The notes beneath the pieces are model-generated. The model was not told where the DNA came from, did no database searches, and saw only the letters and a program-made list of their open reading frames with translations. Below are positions 1-7,838 of a stretch of DNA of 15,760 bases, one piece after another. Position numbers and translations under genes: made by a program. Location: NCBI GenBank assembly GCA_900319615.1, contig ONPE01000060.1:1-15760 (forward strand). Reading direction: 5' to 3'. Positions within the stretch are counted from its first letter, which is position 1. Each line of letters opens with the position of its first letter. This DNA is from an uncultured Eubacteriales bacterium (GTDB lineage Bacteria > Bacillota > Clostridia > Oscillospirales > Acutalibacteraceae).

Positions 1-336
1 ACCATCAACTCCTGCGAGCTTGATCCCGCAAAAAATCAGACGCTTATCACGATCAAGGATATCGGCAGCACACAGATAACGACAGCCTCGGGCGAGGTAT
101 TCACCATAAATGACGGTTACCTTGACATCGGTATCCTCGATACGATGAAGGATCTGTTCGTAAACTTCATCGGCGCGGTTGTATTCTGTATATTCGGTCT
201 GATTTATGAAACGGTCGGCAATAAAAGCAAGACCGCTGCAAAGGTAGTAGAGGGTCTGAGGATAAAGCCCGCCGACGAAGAGGATATGGAGAAGATGTTC
301 GGACCCAAGAATGAAAAAAACAAGAAGAAATCATAA
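1..336 (+). CDS. C-terminal part of an unrecognised membrane protein (5' end outside window)
   Basis: The reading frame is open from base 1 to the TAA at 334-336, giving 111 visible residues. The first ATG in frame is at 145, but codons before it (including TINSCELDP and an alternating polar/hydrophobic stretch) read as protein, so this is the tail of a longer gene. One hydrophobic segment (about LFVNFIGAVVFCIFGLIYE) is a probable membrane helix. It is followed by a charged, lysine-rich cytoplasmic tail ending KNEKNKKKS. I do not recognise the family. The gene ends in front of a bidirectional terminator and converges on the acetyltransferase. Confidence 0.7.
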   Translation, partial: TINSCELDPAKNQTLITIKDIGSTQITTASGEVFTINDGYLDIGILDTMKDLFVNFIGAVVFCIFGLIYETVGNKSKTAAKVVEGLRIKPADEEDMEKMFGPKNEKNKKKS

Positions 337-358
337 TAATACTGATAAATAAAACACC

Positions 359-400
359 AGCCGTACCGGAACGATCTTTCCGATACGGCTGTTATCTTTT
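359..400. terminator. bidirectional intrinsic terminator
   Basis: A 12-bp stem with one mismatch (arms 359-370 and 379-390, AGCCGTACCGGA / TCCGATACGGCT) with an 8-nt loop is followed on the + strand by a T-rich run. On the - strand the flank reads GGTGTTTTATTT, so it can serve both convergent genes (membrane protein and acetyltransferase). Confidence 0.8.
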
Positions 401-965
401 ATTGGAACTTGTATTGCAGGCGATAACCTATACCCGTCCTGATCCACTTATCGGTGAGTATAGGCTTTGCATAGCCCCAGTTTTCAAGAACGGTATGGCC
501 TGCAAATTTGAAGCCGTTCTTTTTCAGGACTTTATTTGAGGCTTCGTTTTCAGCCATCGTGCTCGCCGTAACGGTCTCGACGTCGGTATCCTCAAGCAGA
601 TACTTCACCAACAGTCCGAGAGTCTCGGTAGCTATTCCCCTGCCCCAAAACCTGCGTATCAGGCGATATCCGACGCTCGCTTTTCTCAACGCAGCGCGGT
701 AGCCGTATATCTCGGCAAGTCCGCAGAAATCACCGTCTATATACACGCCGAGTATCAGAGAAGTTTTTAAGCACTCGTCATAGAGCCGCTCTATCACATA
801 GCTTTTGTCGTCATATTGCTTTTCAAAGAGGAAGGTAGGCAGATATCGGTAGACCTCGTCGTCGTCGGTCAGCTTGCGCAGAGCGCCGGCGTCGGCTTGA
901 GTCAGCCGTTTGAGCGTCACCCTATCCCCTGTCAGTTCCGGTATCTCAGAGAACAGCTTTTTCAT
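399..965 (-). CDS. GNAT-family N-acetyltransferase (RimJ/RimL-like)
   Basis: A predicted 188-residue single-domain GNAT enzyme that would transfer an acetyl group from acetyl-CoA to an amine. The acetyl-CoA loop is visible as RRFWGRGIATETLG near residue 110. The late motif NEASNKVLKKNGF near 145 is typical of RimJ/RimL-type members; the start GDRVTLKRLTQAD also fits. The open frame begins at 974 (MRNM). However, the Shine-Dalgarno AAGGAAG sits 1 nt before that ATG and 10 nt before the ATG at 965, so I choose 965 (MKKLFSE). It is a single-gene unit with its own promoter and a shared terminator. The substrate (ribosomal protein N-terminus, small amine or antibiotic) cannot be told from sequence. 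Confidence 0.85.
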   Translation of the reverse strand: MKKLFSEIPELTGDRVTLKRLTQADAGALRKLTDDDEVYRYLPTFLFEKQYDDKSYVIERLYDECLKTSLILGVYIDGDFCGLAEIYGYRAALRKASVGYRLIRRFWGRGIATETLGLLVKYLLEDTDVETVTASTMAENEASNKVLKKNGFKFAGHTVLENWGYAKPILTDKWIRTGIGYRLQYKFQ

Positions 966-987
966 ATTACGCATACTTCCTTGTCGA

Positions 988-1011
988 TTTGTGATTTGAT
1001 TCTATCACAAA
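988..1011. promoter_or_regulatory. palindrome over the acetyltransferase promoter, candidate operator
   Basis: A perfect 8-bp inverted repeat, TTTGTGAT (988-995) and ATCACAAA (1004-1011) with an 8-bp spacer, covers the -10 box and the expected transcription start of the acetyltransferase. The position fits a repressor site. The regulator is unknown. Confidence 0.5.
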
Positions 1012-1027
1012 CAGGTCGAGTAATCAA
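999..1027 (-). promoter_or_regulatory. sigma-A-type promoter for the acetyltransferase
   Basis: Read on the - strand: -35 TTGATT (1022-1027), 17-bp spacer, -10 TAGAAT (999-1004). The predicted start is near 992, leaving a 5' leader of about 27 nt before the ATG at 965. Confidence 0.65.
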
Positions 1028-1050
1028 TATATTATAGAAATCAAACATAC

Positions 1051-1082
1051 AAAATGGGACAGCCCGCAACGGACTGCCCCAA
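1051..1082 (-). terminator. intrinsic terminator of the dockerin hydrolase gene
   Basis: Arms 1055-1066 and 1070-1081 form a 12-bp GC-rich stem with two G-U pairs and a CAA/TTG triloop. On the - strand it is followed by TTTTGTATG. It lies 16 nt past the hydrolase stop codon. Confidence 0.8.
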
Positions 1083-1097
1083 TGTTATATGGTTATC

Positions 1098-3536
1098 TTA
1101 CAGTTCGACAGCCTTGCCTACAGCGATATCCCCGGGGAGAACCATCATAGCGCAGTAACGCTGGATCCATGATGCATCTACGACAGTGACAAAGCCGTCG
1201 GAATCAACATCAGAGAGGGTCAGCTGTTCGTTCGAGAGCTCTTCCATCTCCGCGACACAGCGGCGGATAAGCCCTGCGTCGACTATATCTACCACACCGT
1301 TCAAATCGGCGTCGCCAATGAACTGTACGTCCTCAACCTGATAAACATATACGTCATATGCTGCCTTAGACGGGATCTCATAACCCTCGTTGAGAGCGGG
1401 CAGGTCGATGGCAATAACATCGAACTCTTTAGCTTCAACAGTCTTTTCATAGAGCATATCGGTCGTAGCGTCATAAACGCTGTACTCGCCGATGGCTACG
1501 GAATAATCGGAATTTTCCGGGCAATTGAGCATTATCTTATAATCCTTGTCGGCAGGGATACGGAAGAAGCCGCCGTCGTCGGTGGAGGTATAGCCCACAC
1601 ACTTGTCGGTGCTGTTCTTGACTCTGCCGTTTTCGACAGCTGCGATAACGGTACCGTTGCCGTCAAAGATCTCACCGTTGATCGCAGCGCCGGAGGTCTT
1701 TACATACACTCTGCGGTAGCAGGAGAGCTGAGCGTCGCTCATGGGGGCGTAATCGTCAAAGTAAGAGTCGTAGAGCTTGAGCCAGGAGATGATGATCTCG
1801 TTTGCGTGGTCGACGAAGAGATTAGCCGCATTGCCGATCAGGGTAGCGGCAGACTTGGTCTGTTCGTTGTCGAGCAGCAGAGGATAAACATTGTCGCTCT
1901 GCCAGGGGTTGCCGAGCAGAAGATGAGATATAATGTGAACGAGAGCGAGAGAGGCGTCGTTGTTGGTGACAGCCTCGATCTGTTCCTCTGCAGCGCCGGA
2001 AGCCTGCATGGCATCCGCGAAAACGCTGCTGAAGTACTCCGCAGCCTCCTGCTTTACGGTATCGGTATCTGAGAGCAAATATGCGCCGAGCAACAGCGCT
2101 GCCTTAGCGATAACAGTCTCGTCGATGCCGGTATCCGCGGCGTCCTCGCCGCCTGCCGCTACGGAGGCGAGCTCCTCCGCCTTCTTTCTGAGCTGCTGAG
2201 GCTCAGGCTGAGGCTCTTCTTCGACGACCTTTTCATCGGACTTCTTGTTCATGAAGTAGGCGTACATGGCAGCTACCATGTAGATGCTGTCCTCGTTGCC
2301 CGTGATGGACTCGGTGAGAGCGGCGCTCTGCTCCGAAGAAAGGGACTCGTAATAAGCAATAAGGTCGGAGAAGGGCTGCTCATATGTTTTGGCGTACTCT
2401 TCCCTGCCGCCGGTGATCTGAGTAAGATGTGTGCACAGACCGCGCAGATACTCGGCAGGATCGTTCGGGATGTAAGAAGTACTGTCGTCTACCATACCGA
2501 CCGAGCCGTCGGTGATGCCGATCTTCTTCGGATAGAACTGATTTGAGTTGATCTGATCCTTGTAGGTGGTGTGGACGTAATCGTTGCAGACAGCAAGATT
2601 ATCGAGCATAGAATCATATTTTTCTTCATCGTAGAGGATGAAGTCGACGCCGTAGCGGTCAAAGCCCATATCGGTGGGAGCCATAGCAGACGCGAACTCG
2701 GTCTCGAGGTAGTGGTTGAAGATACAGGCATATTTATCATTGCGCGGATCATTATCTGTATCAGCTGCAAGCGGAGTGCCGCAGGTATAGACATACAGGT
2801 CGTCGCCTGTGAGAACAACTGACTCGCCGAGAGCCTCGGGAGCGTCGATCAGCTTGCCGCCGATGACGTTGGCGATGGCTGCGCCTCGGCTGTAGCCTAC
2901 AGACCAGACCTTGATGTCGCCGGTGATACCGTACTCGGAAATGTATTCGTTAGCATAGTCGATACAGCACTGAGCACAGGTGTCGAAGCCTGCAGCGTTG
3001 CCGTCAGCTCCGAGGACGAAGTTATTGCCCCACTCAGCCTCGTAACCGGCGCTTCTGGGGATAACGGCGAGCAGAGTATACTCCTTGCCGTTCTCGATGA
3101 TCTGCTTGTGCGCGCAGACGATACCGAGAGAATCCTTGGTGGGCTTGACCGTGTAATCGTGGTTTATCTTGATATCCGAAAAGCCGGTGTCTTCAAGGAA
3201 AGCCGTGACGTTGCGGCTCTTGTTCCTGTATCCCTCTTCGGTGAACGGCTCTCTGGTGCTGCTTACCGACGCAACCGCAAGAGAGAAGCTCAGAGTAGCG
3301 AGATGGGGATCGTACTCCCTGCCGGAATGCTTGAAATACTCGTCAGAATAGGTGTAATAATCCACGTACTCCGTACCGGGGTCATACTCGCCGGTACCGG
3401 GGCGGTAATAGAATGCACCGTGATAATAATCGCTGTCGGAGGCATTGTCCAGCGCGAAAACGCCGGTCATGCATACCGAGCATAGGATGATCACTGCGAG
3501 AAGGGCGGATATAGTTCTTTTAATAATGCGTTTCAT
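1098..3536 (-). CDS. secreted lipase-like alpha/beta hydrolase with C-terminal type I dockerin
   Basis: An 812-residue protein. Residues 1-29 are a signal peptide (positive start, hydrophobic core, cut near VFA-LD). The hydrolase core spans roughly 60-330. It holds a GXSXG elbow, GYSRG at 214-218 with Ser216 as predicted nucleophile, followed by YTCGTPLA (250-257). A segment near 288-299 (TDMGFDRYGVDF) resembles the region after the acid residue in class 3 lipases. A proline/glutamate-rich patch (PQPEPQQ) leads into an alanine-rich helical part, then a beta-rich module near 610-730. The end is a two-repeat dockerin: first calcium loop D742, D744, N746, D750, D753; second D776, D778, D780, D787. 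In the dockerin family this docks the enzyme to a cohesin scaffold on the cell surface. AAGGTAAGGA precedes the ATG. The lipid or ester substrate is not known, and true lipase activity is inference. Confidence 0.85.
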   Translation of the reverse strand: MKRIIKRTISALLAVIILCSVCMTGVFALDNASDSDYYHGAFYYRPGTGEYDPGTEYVDYYTYSDEYFKHSGREYDPHLATLSFSLAVASVSSTREPFTEEGYRNKSRNVTAFLEDTGFSDIKINHDYTVKPTKDSLGIVCAHKQIIENGKEYTLLAVIPRSAGYEAEWGNNFVLGADGNAAGFDTCAQCCIDYANEYISEYGITGDIKVWSVGYSRGAAIANVIGGKLIDAPEALGESVVLTGDDLYVYTCGTPLAADTDNDPRNDKYACIFNHYLETEFASAMAPTDMGFDRYGVDFILYDEEKYDSMLDNLAVCNDYVHTTYKDQINSNQFYPKKIGITDGSVGMVDDSTSYIPNDPAEYLRGLCTHLTQITGGREEYAKTYEQPFSDLIAYYESLSSEQSAALTESITGNEDSIYMVAAMYAYFMNKKSDEKVVEEEPQPEPQQLRKKAEELASVAAGGEDAADTGIDETVIAKAALLLGAYLLSDTDTVKQEAAEYFSSVFADAMQASGAAEEQIEAVTNNDASLALVHIISHLLLGNPWQSDNVYPLLLDNEQTKSAATLIGNAANLFVDHANEIIISWLKLYDSYFDDYAPMSDAQLSCYRRVYVKTSGAAINGEIFDGNGTVIAAVENGRVKNSTDKCVGYTSTDDGGFFRIPADKDYKIMLNCPENSDYSVAIGEYSVYDATTDMLYEKTVEAKEFDVIAIDLPALNEGYEIPSKAAYDVYVYQVEDVQFIGDADLNGVVDIVDAGLIRRCVAEMEELSNEQLTLSDVDSDGFVTVVDASWIQRYCAMMVLPGDIAVGKAVEL

Positions 3537-3611
3537 TTTGTCCTTACCTTTCGAAACATTATTATATTATTGTTCTCAGACGATACATTCATCCGAGTTT
3601 ATTACAATTAT

Positions 3612-3640
3612 ATTTTATCAGAATACTATTCAAAAATCAA
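3612..3640 (-). promoter_or_regulatory. sigma-A-type promoter for the dockerin hydrolase
   Basis: On the - strand: -35 TTGATT (3635-3640), 17-bp spacer, -10 TAAAAT (3612-3617). The expected start near 3605 gives a leader of about 70 nt. I see no convincing terminator between the phosphatase stop (3666) and this promoter, so read-through is possible. Confidence 0.7.
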
Positions 3641-3665
3641 CGGCAACAGCCTCGGCTTTGATCCG

Positions 3666-5348
3666 TCAATCTTTGACAGGATCGGCATCTGATTCATCTG
3701 CTGCGGCTTTTTCTGCAGAGGCGTCATCCTCCTTTAGCTCAACGCACAGCATGGTGAGGTCGTCAAACTGCGGCGCTTCGCCAACAAAGGCGTTGACCTT
3801 GTTCTTCACGCCCTCGATGATACCCTTTGGCGATTCGTCAGCAAAATCGTTCAGGGCGGCTGTCATACGATTAACGCCGAACATCTTGCCGTTTGAATCG
3901 GTAGCCTCGGGCAGACCGTCGGTATACAGGAACAGCTTGTCGCCCTTGTTCAGCTGCAGCTCGTAGTTCCTGTAGCGCATACCGTTCAGACCGCCGATAA
4001 CAAAGCCATGCCTGTCCTTGAATATCTCAAAGCTCCCGTCCTTTCTGTAGATGACGGGATTCTCATGTCCTGCGTTAGAGGCGATCAGGCGACCCGTGGA
4101 TATCTCGAGGAAGCCAAGCCATACGGTGACGAACATATCCGCGCGGTTGTGCTCGCAGATACCCTCGTTTACAAATGTAAGCACCTCCGCAGGAGTACCG
4201 CCCATCAGCGCTCTGTTTACGACCAGAATATTCGTGACCATCATGAACAGAGCCGCGGGAACACCCTTGCCGGATACGTCTGCGATGACAAGGCCCAGAT
4301 GATCGTCGTCGATAAGGAAGAAGTTGTAAAAATCTCCGCCGACAGCCTTGGCAGGATCCATAGACGCGAAAATATCGAACTCATGCCTGTCGGGGAAAGC
4401 CGGGAACACATCCGGCAGAGAATTAGCCTGTATCGTCGCCGCGATCGAAAGCTCCGCTCCTACTCTCTCTCTCTCGGCGGTAACAGCGGTCATATAGTCT
4501 ATGTAATTCATCATATCCGTCTCCATGGAGTCGATGGAGGTGGACAGGTTCTGTATGACCGAATATCTTCCGATCTTGCCCAGAGGCTCGCCCTTCGCCT
4601 TTTCTTTCGCAAAGCGCGTCGCTTCATTAGACACCTTCTCTATCGGCATTATGACCGACTTTTTCAAGAACAGCGCAACCAAGGTGTTTATTATCGCGAC
4701 CATGACTAAAACTCCGACTATAATCAGGAGCAGATAAGGCATGAAAGCGTCCAGCATCTCTCTTATCGGGCGCTGTACGCACAGGATAGCCGTCACCTCG
4801 CCGTCAGAGTTTTCTATAGGCACCAGAGTCGTGATATGAGGATGCACAGTGCCTGTAGTTTGCAGGCGGAATATCGTCTCATAGTTTGATCCTTGCTCAT
4901 AGATAGCTTTATATTTCTGCCTGTACTCGTCGCCGGCGGCTTCGCGCTCATATCCGAGCTCCCACTCCTGATAATTTGTATTATCGACCGAATTGTTTAC
5001 GGAGTTGAATACGGACAAAAAGCTGCCGTAGTCTTTTTGATCTACGACAATCACGTAGATCAGCGATACATTCAGCTTTTGAGCGCACAGATCGAGCTGT
5101 CGCTTGGAATTCGCGTATTCTTCCTTTTCTTTGCCATCAAGGTATTCGTCTATGTGGTCGCCGTTGACGTACATCGACGCCGAATCCGCCATGTGATAGG
5201 TCACGTTAGAATATTCGTTTTTAAATGCCGTGACGAAGCAGGCGTTGCCGATGATGCATACTACCAAGCCGAACAGAAGAAGCATGCCGACAAGACCGCC
5301 GATGATGTTCAAAGACATACTGGATCGAAGTTTGTTTAATAGGTTCAT
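3666..5348 (-). CDS. membrane sensor PP2C/SpoIIE-type serine phosphatase (Cache-like sensor, HAMP)
   Basis: A 560-residue protein. A first membrane helix (about 13-40), an extracellular sensor of about 160 residues with Cache-like features, and a second helix (about 203-228) are followed by a HAMP-like linker (229-285). A coiled connector leads into the SpoIIE/PP2C domain (295-537). The metal-binding set is present: D339 in VGGDF, D357 in IADVSGKG, D477 in YTDG and the Asp pair 529-530 in QFDDLTML; NAGH lies at 425-428. Relatives (RsbU, RsbP, SpoIIE) dephosphorylate a phospho-serine STAS-domain anti-anti-sigma factor, releasing a sigma factor in response to a signal. No STAS, anti-sigma or sigma gene lies nearby, so the target is unknown. 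The acidic Ala-rich tail after 540 is outside the domain. The SD is weak (GGTGA close to the ATG at 5348). Confidence 0.88.
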   Translation of the reverse strand: MNLLNKLRSSMSLNIIGGLVGMLLLFGLVVCIIGNACFVTAFKNEYSNVTYHMADSASMYVNGDHIDEYLDGKEKEEYANSKRQLDLCAQKLNVSLIYVIVVDQKDYGSFLSVFNSVNNSVDNTNYQEWELGYEREAAGDEYRQKYKAIYEQGSNYETIFRLQTTGTVHPHITTLVPIENSDGEVTAILCVQRPIREMLDAFMPYLLLIIVGVLVMVAIINTLVALFLKKSVIMPIEKVSNEATRFAKEKAKGEPLGKIGRYSVIQNLSTSIDSMETDMMNYIDYMTAVTAERERVGAELSIAATIQANSLPDVFPAFPDRHEFDIFASMDPAKAVGGDFYNFFLIDDDHLGLVIADVSGKGVPAALFMMVTNILVVNRALMGGTPAEVLTFVNEGICEHNRADMFVTVWLGFLEISTGRLIASNAGHENPVIYRKDGSFEIFKDRHGFVIGGLNGMRYRNYELQLNKGDKLFLYTDGLPEATDSNGKMFGVNRMTAALNDFADESPKGIIEGVKNKVNAFVGEAPQFDDLTMLCVELKEDDASAEKAAADESDADPVKD

Positions 5349-5399
5349 CCTGTCACCGGACTTTCTCTATGTTATTCAAATAATGCTTTGATCACTGGT

Positions 5400-5428
5400 A
5401 GTATAACATATATATTTATAAATGTACA
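5400..5428 (-). promoter_or_regulatory. promoter for the leftward phosphatase
   Basis: On the - strand: -35-like TGTACA (5423-5428), 17-bp spacer, -10 TATACT (5400-5405). The -10 matches well and the -35 is only fair. The predicted start near 5393 gives a leader of about 45 nt. Confidence 0.55.
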
Positions 5429-5488
5429 GATTCAAATTAATACAATGGCACTTATTTCAGAAATACCGTATAACCTGTAATATTATGG

Positions 5489-5518
5489 TTGCTTTTCTGT
5501 TTCGGAGTATGTTATACT
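5489..5518 (+). promoter_or_regulatory. promoter for the rightward phosphatase
   Basis: -35 TTGCTT (5489-5494), 18-bp spacer, -10 TATACT (5513-5518). It lies inside the longer open frame that begins at 5422, which argues that translation really starts at 5560, about 35 nt after the predicted transcription start. Confidence 0.6.
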
Positions 5519-5559
5519 TTTATCATAATCATATTCTGACAGAACGGAAGTCGATCTAT

Positions 5560-7500
5560 ATGGGAAAGAAAATATCGGTATACTGGAGCACGATACTGGT
5601 GACCATACCGATCATACTTGCTGTTTTCTTCGTTATGATCTTCATCACTTACAACTATGTCTACAACATCACTTATAATAACAGCATAGACCATATAAAA
5701 AAGGCGGCTGAACTGACCGATGAGGTCCTCGCTGACTACGATCTCCACGACAAAGCAGACGCGGAAGAAGCGGAAGAGATCCTCGACTCGGTCTGCGAGC
5801 AGTTCGACGTAGCGTATGTCTATGTACTGCAGATAAACAAAGACACCGGGACACAAAAATATCTAACCTTAGGCACCGGTGAAGACGCGTCTGAGGAATT
5901 CAAACAACAGCGATACATCGGCTACGTATTCAATGACGAGCCAAACGAATATGAGCTTTCGGCTCTCGAGGGAAAGACAGATAACAACATCGAGCACCTG
6001 ATCAATCAATTCGGCGATACGATATGCTACAATTTAGGCAGAACGAGCAAAAACGCCGAAGACGAGATCATATGCTCAGAGATCGACCTCACCAGCTTCA
6101 CCAAAAGTCTGCGGCTGCATTTTATGCGTTCTGCAACGATCCCGGTACTGCTCGTAGTATTTATCTCTATCCTGTTCAGCATCGTCCTGCACTTCAAGGT
6201 CTCAAAACCGGCGCGTATCATCAGCAACAAAATGACCGGATTCATTCAGGAGCATGAAGAGAGATTCAAACCGCTCGAGATAAACGCCAGCAAAGAGTTC
6301 CACGATATAGCCGAGTCATACAACAAGATGGCGAGCGATATCGACCGCTACCTCGTCGATCTCTCCGAGCTGAACCGCCAGAAAGCGGAGCTCAACATCG
6401 CGCGTAACATCCAGATGGGTCTGCTCGAGCCTGCGGATTATTCCGACAGCTCCTACAGGATCAAGGCGTATATGCTGCCCGCCAAGGACGTAGGAGGCGA
6501 TCTGTACGAATACCAGCTCCTCCCCGACGGCAAGATGTGCGTAGTCATCGCAGACGTATCCGATAAAGGAATATCCGCTGCTCTGTTCATGTCCCGCGCC
6601 ATCACTATGATACATCAGTACGCGTCGGCGGGTATGTCACCGGGAAGGGTGCTGTATGAGTACAACAACCAGCTTGCCGCACGCAACCCCAATATGCTGT
6701 TCATCACGACCTTTATCGGCATTTTAGACGCCGACAAGTGTACGCTTGTCTATGCTAACGCCGGTCACAACACACCGTATATCATCTCGGATAAACTGAT
6801 AAAGCTTGACGGCGAGCACGGCTCCGCAGCGGGCATCTTTCCGGATTCGATCTATCCCGAGCACACCGTACCCATGAAGCCGGGCGATCTGCTGTTCATG
6901 TACACCGACGGCGTTACCGAGGCGAGGAACAGCAAGAGAGATCTCTTCGGCGAAGAGGCGCTTGAAGACGAACTCAGCAAACAGATAGGCTTAGCCGAAA
7001 AAGCCGTTCTCCCCTGCGTTATGGAGAGGCTGAACGAATTCATGAAAGGCGCCGAGCGCGCTGACGATATCACTATGCTGACGCTCAGGCTGAATCATCC
7101 CTTCCACAAAAAGCTTAGCCTTGAAGCCAAATGCGAGAATCTGTCCGTCATCAACGAGACCATCAAGCAGATGGATGTAGACGAAGACACAAGACACCTT
7201 GTCAGATTCATCTGTGAAGAAATATTCGTCAATATCTGCAGCTACGCATATCCGGGCGGTACCGGCAAGGCGGATGTGATCATCGAGTGTGACAGGCAAA
7301 AGGTGACCCTTACCTTCATCGACAGCGGTATCCGCTTTGACCCGACCAAAGATATCGTAGATATCGAAACATATGATACCAAAACCGCTATAGGCGGCTT
7401 AGGGCGCTTCCTGAGCTTCTCTTACGCCGACGAGTATAATTATCATCGCGAAGCTGATCGAAACGTGCTGACGGTCATCAAAAAGCTGCCCAAAGCCTGA
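5560..7500 (+). CDS. membrane sensor PP2C/SpoIIE phosphatase fused to an RsbW-like ATPase domain
   Basis: A 646-residue protein. The frame is open from 5422, but GGAAG 9 nt before the ATG at 5560, a normal membrane-protein start (MGKKISVYWST) and the upstream promoter favour 5560. Layout: helix about 9-33; extracellular sensor 34-187; helix about 190-212; HAMP/coiled linker 213-285; SpoIIE/PP2C domain about 295-511 with D314 (VGGDL), D332 (IADVSDKG), D450 (YTDG) and D502/D503 (ADDITML); and a C-terminal HATPase_c domain 515-643. In that last domain the N-box shows E553, E554 and N558 (EEIFVNIC), the G1-like motif is DSGIRFDP (588-595) and the G2-like motif IGGLG (611-615). Family knowledge: PP2C phosphatases activate STAS proteins while RsbW-type ATPases phosphorylate them or bind a sigma factor. 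Joining both activities in one membrane protein suggests a bidirectional switch, but the partner is not encoded here. Confidence 0.88.
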   Translation: MGKKISVYWSTILVTIPIILAVFFVMIFITYNYVYNITYNNSIDHIKKAAELTDEVLADYDLHDKADAEEAEEILDSVCEQFDVAYVYVLQINKDTGTQKYLTLGTGEDASEEFKQQRYIGYVFNDEPNEYELSALEGKTDNNIEHLINQFGDTICYNLGRTSKNAEDEIICSEIDLTSFTKSLRLHFMRSATIPVLLVVFISILFSIVLHFKVSKPARIISNKMTGFIQEHEERFKPLEINASKEFHDIAESYNKMASDIDRYLVDLSELNRQKAELNIARNIQMGLLEPADYSDSSYRIKAYMLPAKDVGGDLYEYQLLPDGKMCVVIADVSDKGISAALFMSRAITMIHQYASAGMSPGRVLYEYNNQLAARNPNMLFITTFIGILDADKCTLVYANAGHNTPYIISDKLIKLDGEHGSAAGIFPDSIYPEHTVPMKPGDLLFMYTDGVTEARNSKRDLFGEEALEDELSKQIGLAEKAVLPCVMERLNEFMKGAERADDITMLTLRLNHPFHKKLSLEAKCENLSVINETIKQMDVDEDTRHLVRFICEEIFVNICSYAYPGGTGKADVIIECDRQKVTLTFIDSGIRFDPTKDIVDIETYDTKTAIGGLGRFLSFSYADEYNYHREADRNVLTVIKKLPKA

Positions 7501-7527
7501 TCCCCTGTTTGTACACAAATTGTTCAT

Positions 7528-7556
7528 TTGACATTTGCAAAAAACAGCTATATAAT
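7528..7556 (+). promoter_or_regulatory. perfect-consensus sigma-A promoter
   Basis: TTGACA (7528-7533), 17-bp spacer, TATAAT (7551-7556): both hexamers match consensus exactly. The expected start near 7563 leaves a short leader with AGGAGA (7571-7576) 7 nt before the ATG at 7584. A short palindrome TTTGTACACAAA (about 7508-7519) lies just upstream. This should be a strong constitutive promoter for the small protein and the repeat array behind it. Confidence 0.85.
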
Positions 7557-7583
7557 ATACAAAAAGTCAAAGGAGATGCTAAA

Positions 7584-7838
7584 ATGGCAGATTTAAAGAA
7601 AACATGGACTCAGACCGCTAAATCATTTGTCATCGCTTTCAACGATCTCGGTGTTTCTCTTGCAGACTCAGTAAAAGCAGGAAGAGATATCGCCTTGGAT
7701 TGGGCTAAAAAAGATAATCCTCACGTACAGAACGCCGACCCCGTCGATACCGAGGGCGTGGAAAGCGGCTTTTTAGTACACCATACTGGTTTGTTTGATT
7801 TTGGCAAAAGTTTATCCGATCACTGCGTTGGGAGATGA
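7584..7838 (+). CDS. small protein of unknown function, C-terminus read into a repeat array
   Basis: 84 residues, starting MADLKKTWTQ. The frame is open from 7509, but the AGGAGA site and the promoter place the start at 7584. The first 45 residues look genuinely coding: helix-prone, mixed charged and hydrophobic, with no signal peptide and no clear membrane helix. Residues after about 60 (SGFLVHHTGLF onward) look unlike the rest. The final residues (about DHCVGR) and the stop lie inside the first unit of the 77-bp array, so the original 3' end may have been lost or replaced. I do not recognise a family. It stands alone between the phosphatase and the convergent lipoprotein gene. Confidence 0.6.
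   Translation: MADLKKTWTQTAKSFVIAFNDLGVSLADSVKAGRDIALDWAKKDNPHVQNADPVDTEGVESGFLVHHTGLFDFGKSLSDHCVGR

Noticed and set aside
2489..2818. Open frames opposite or inside the hydrolase, phosphatases, cdaR and SEDS genes
   Set aside because: They are low-complexity or Ser/Arg-rich translations in shadow frames of well-supported genes and lack ribosome binding sites.
3640..3665. Terminator after the leftward phosphatase
   Set aside because: Only 3-4 bp stems can be formed before the T run, too weak to call.
5422..5559. N-terminal 46-residue extension of the rightward phosphatase
   Set aside because: The upstream ATG has no ribosome binding site, a good promoter lies inside this stretch, and GGAAG plus a typical membrane-protein start favour 5560.
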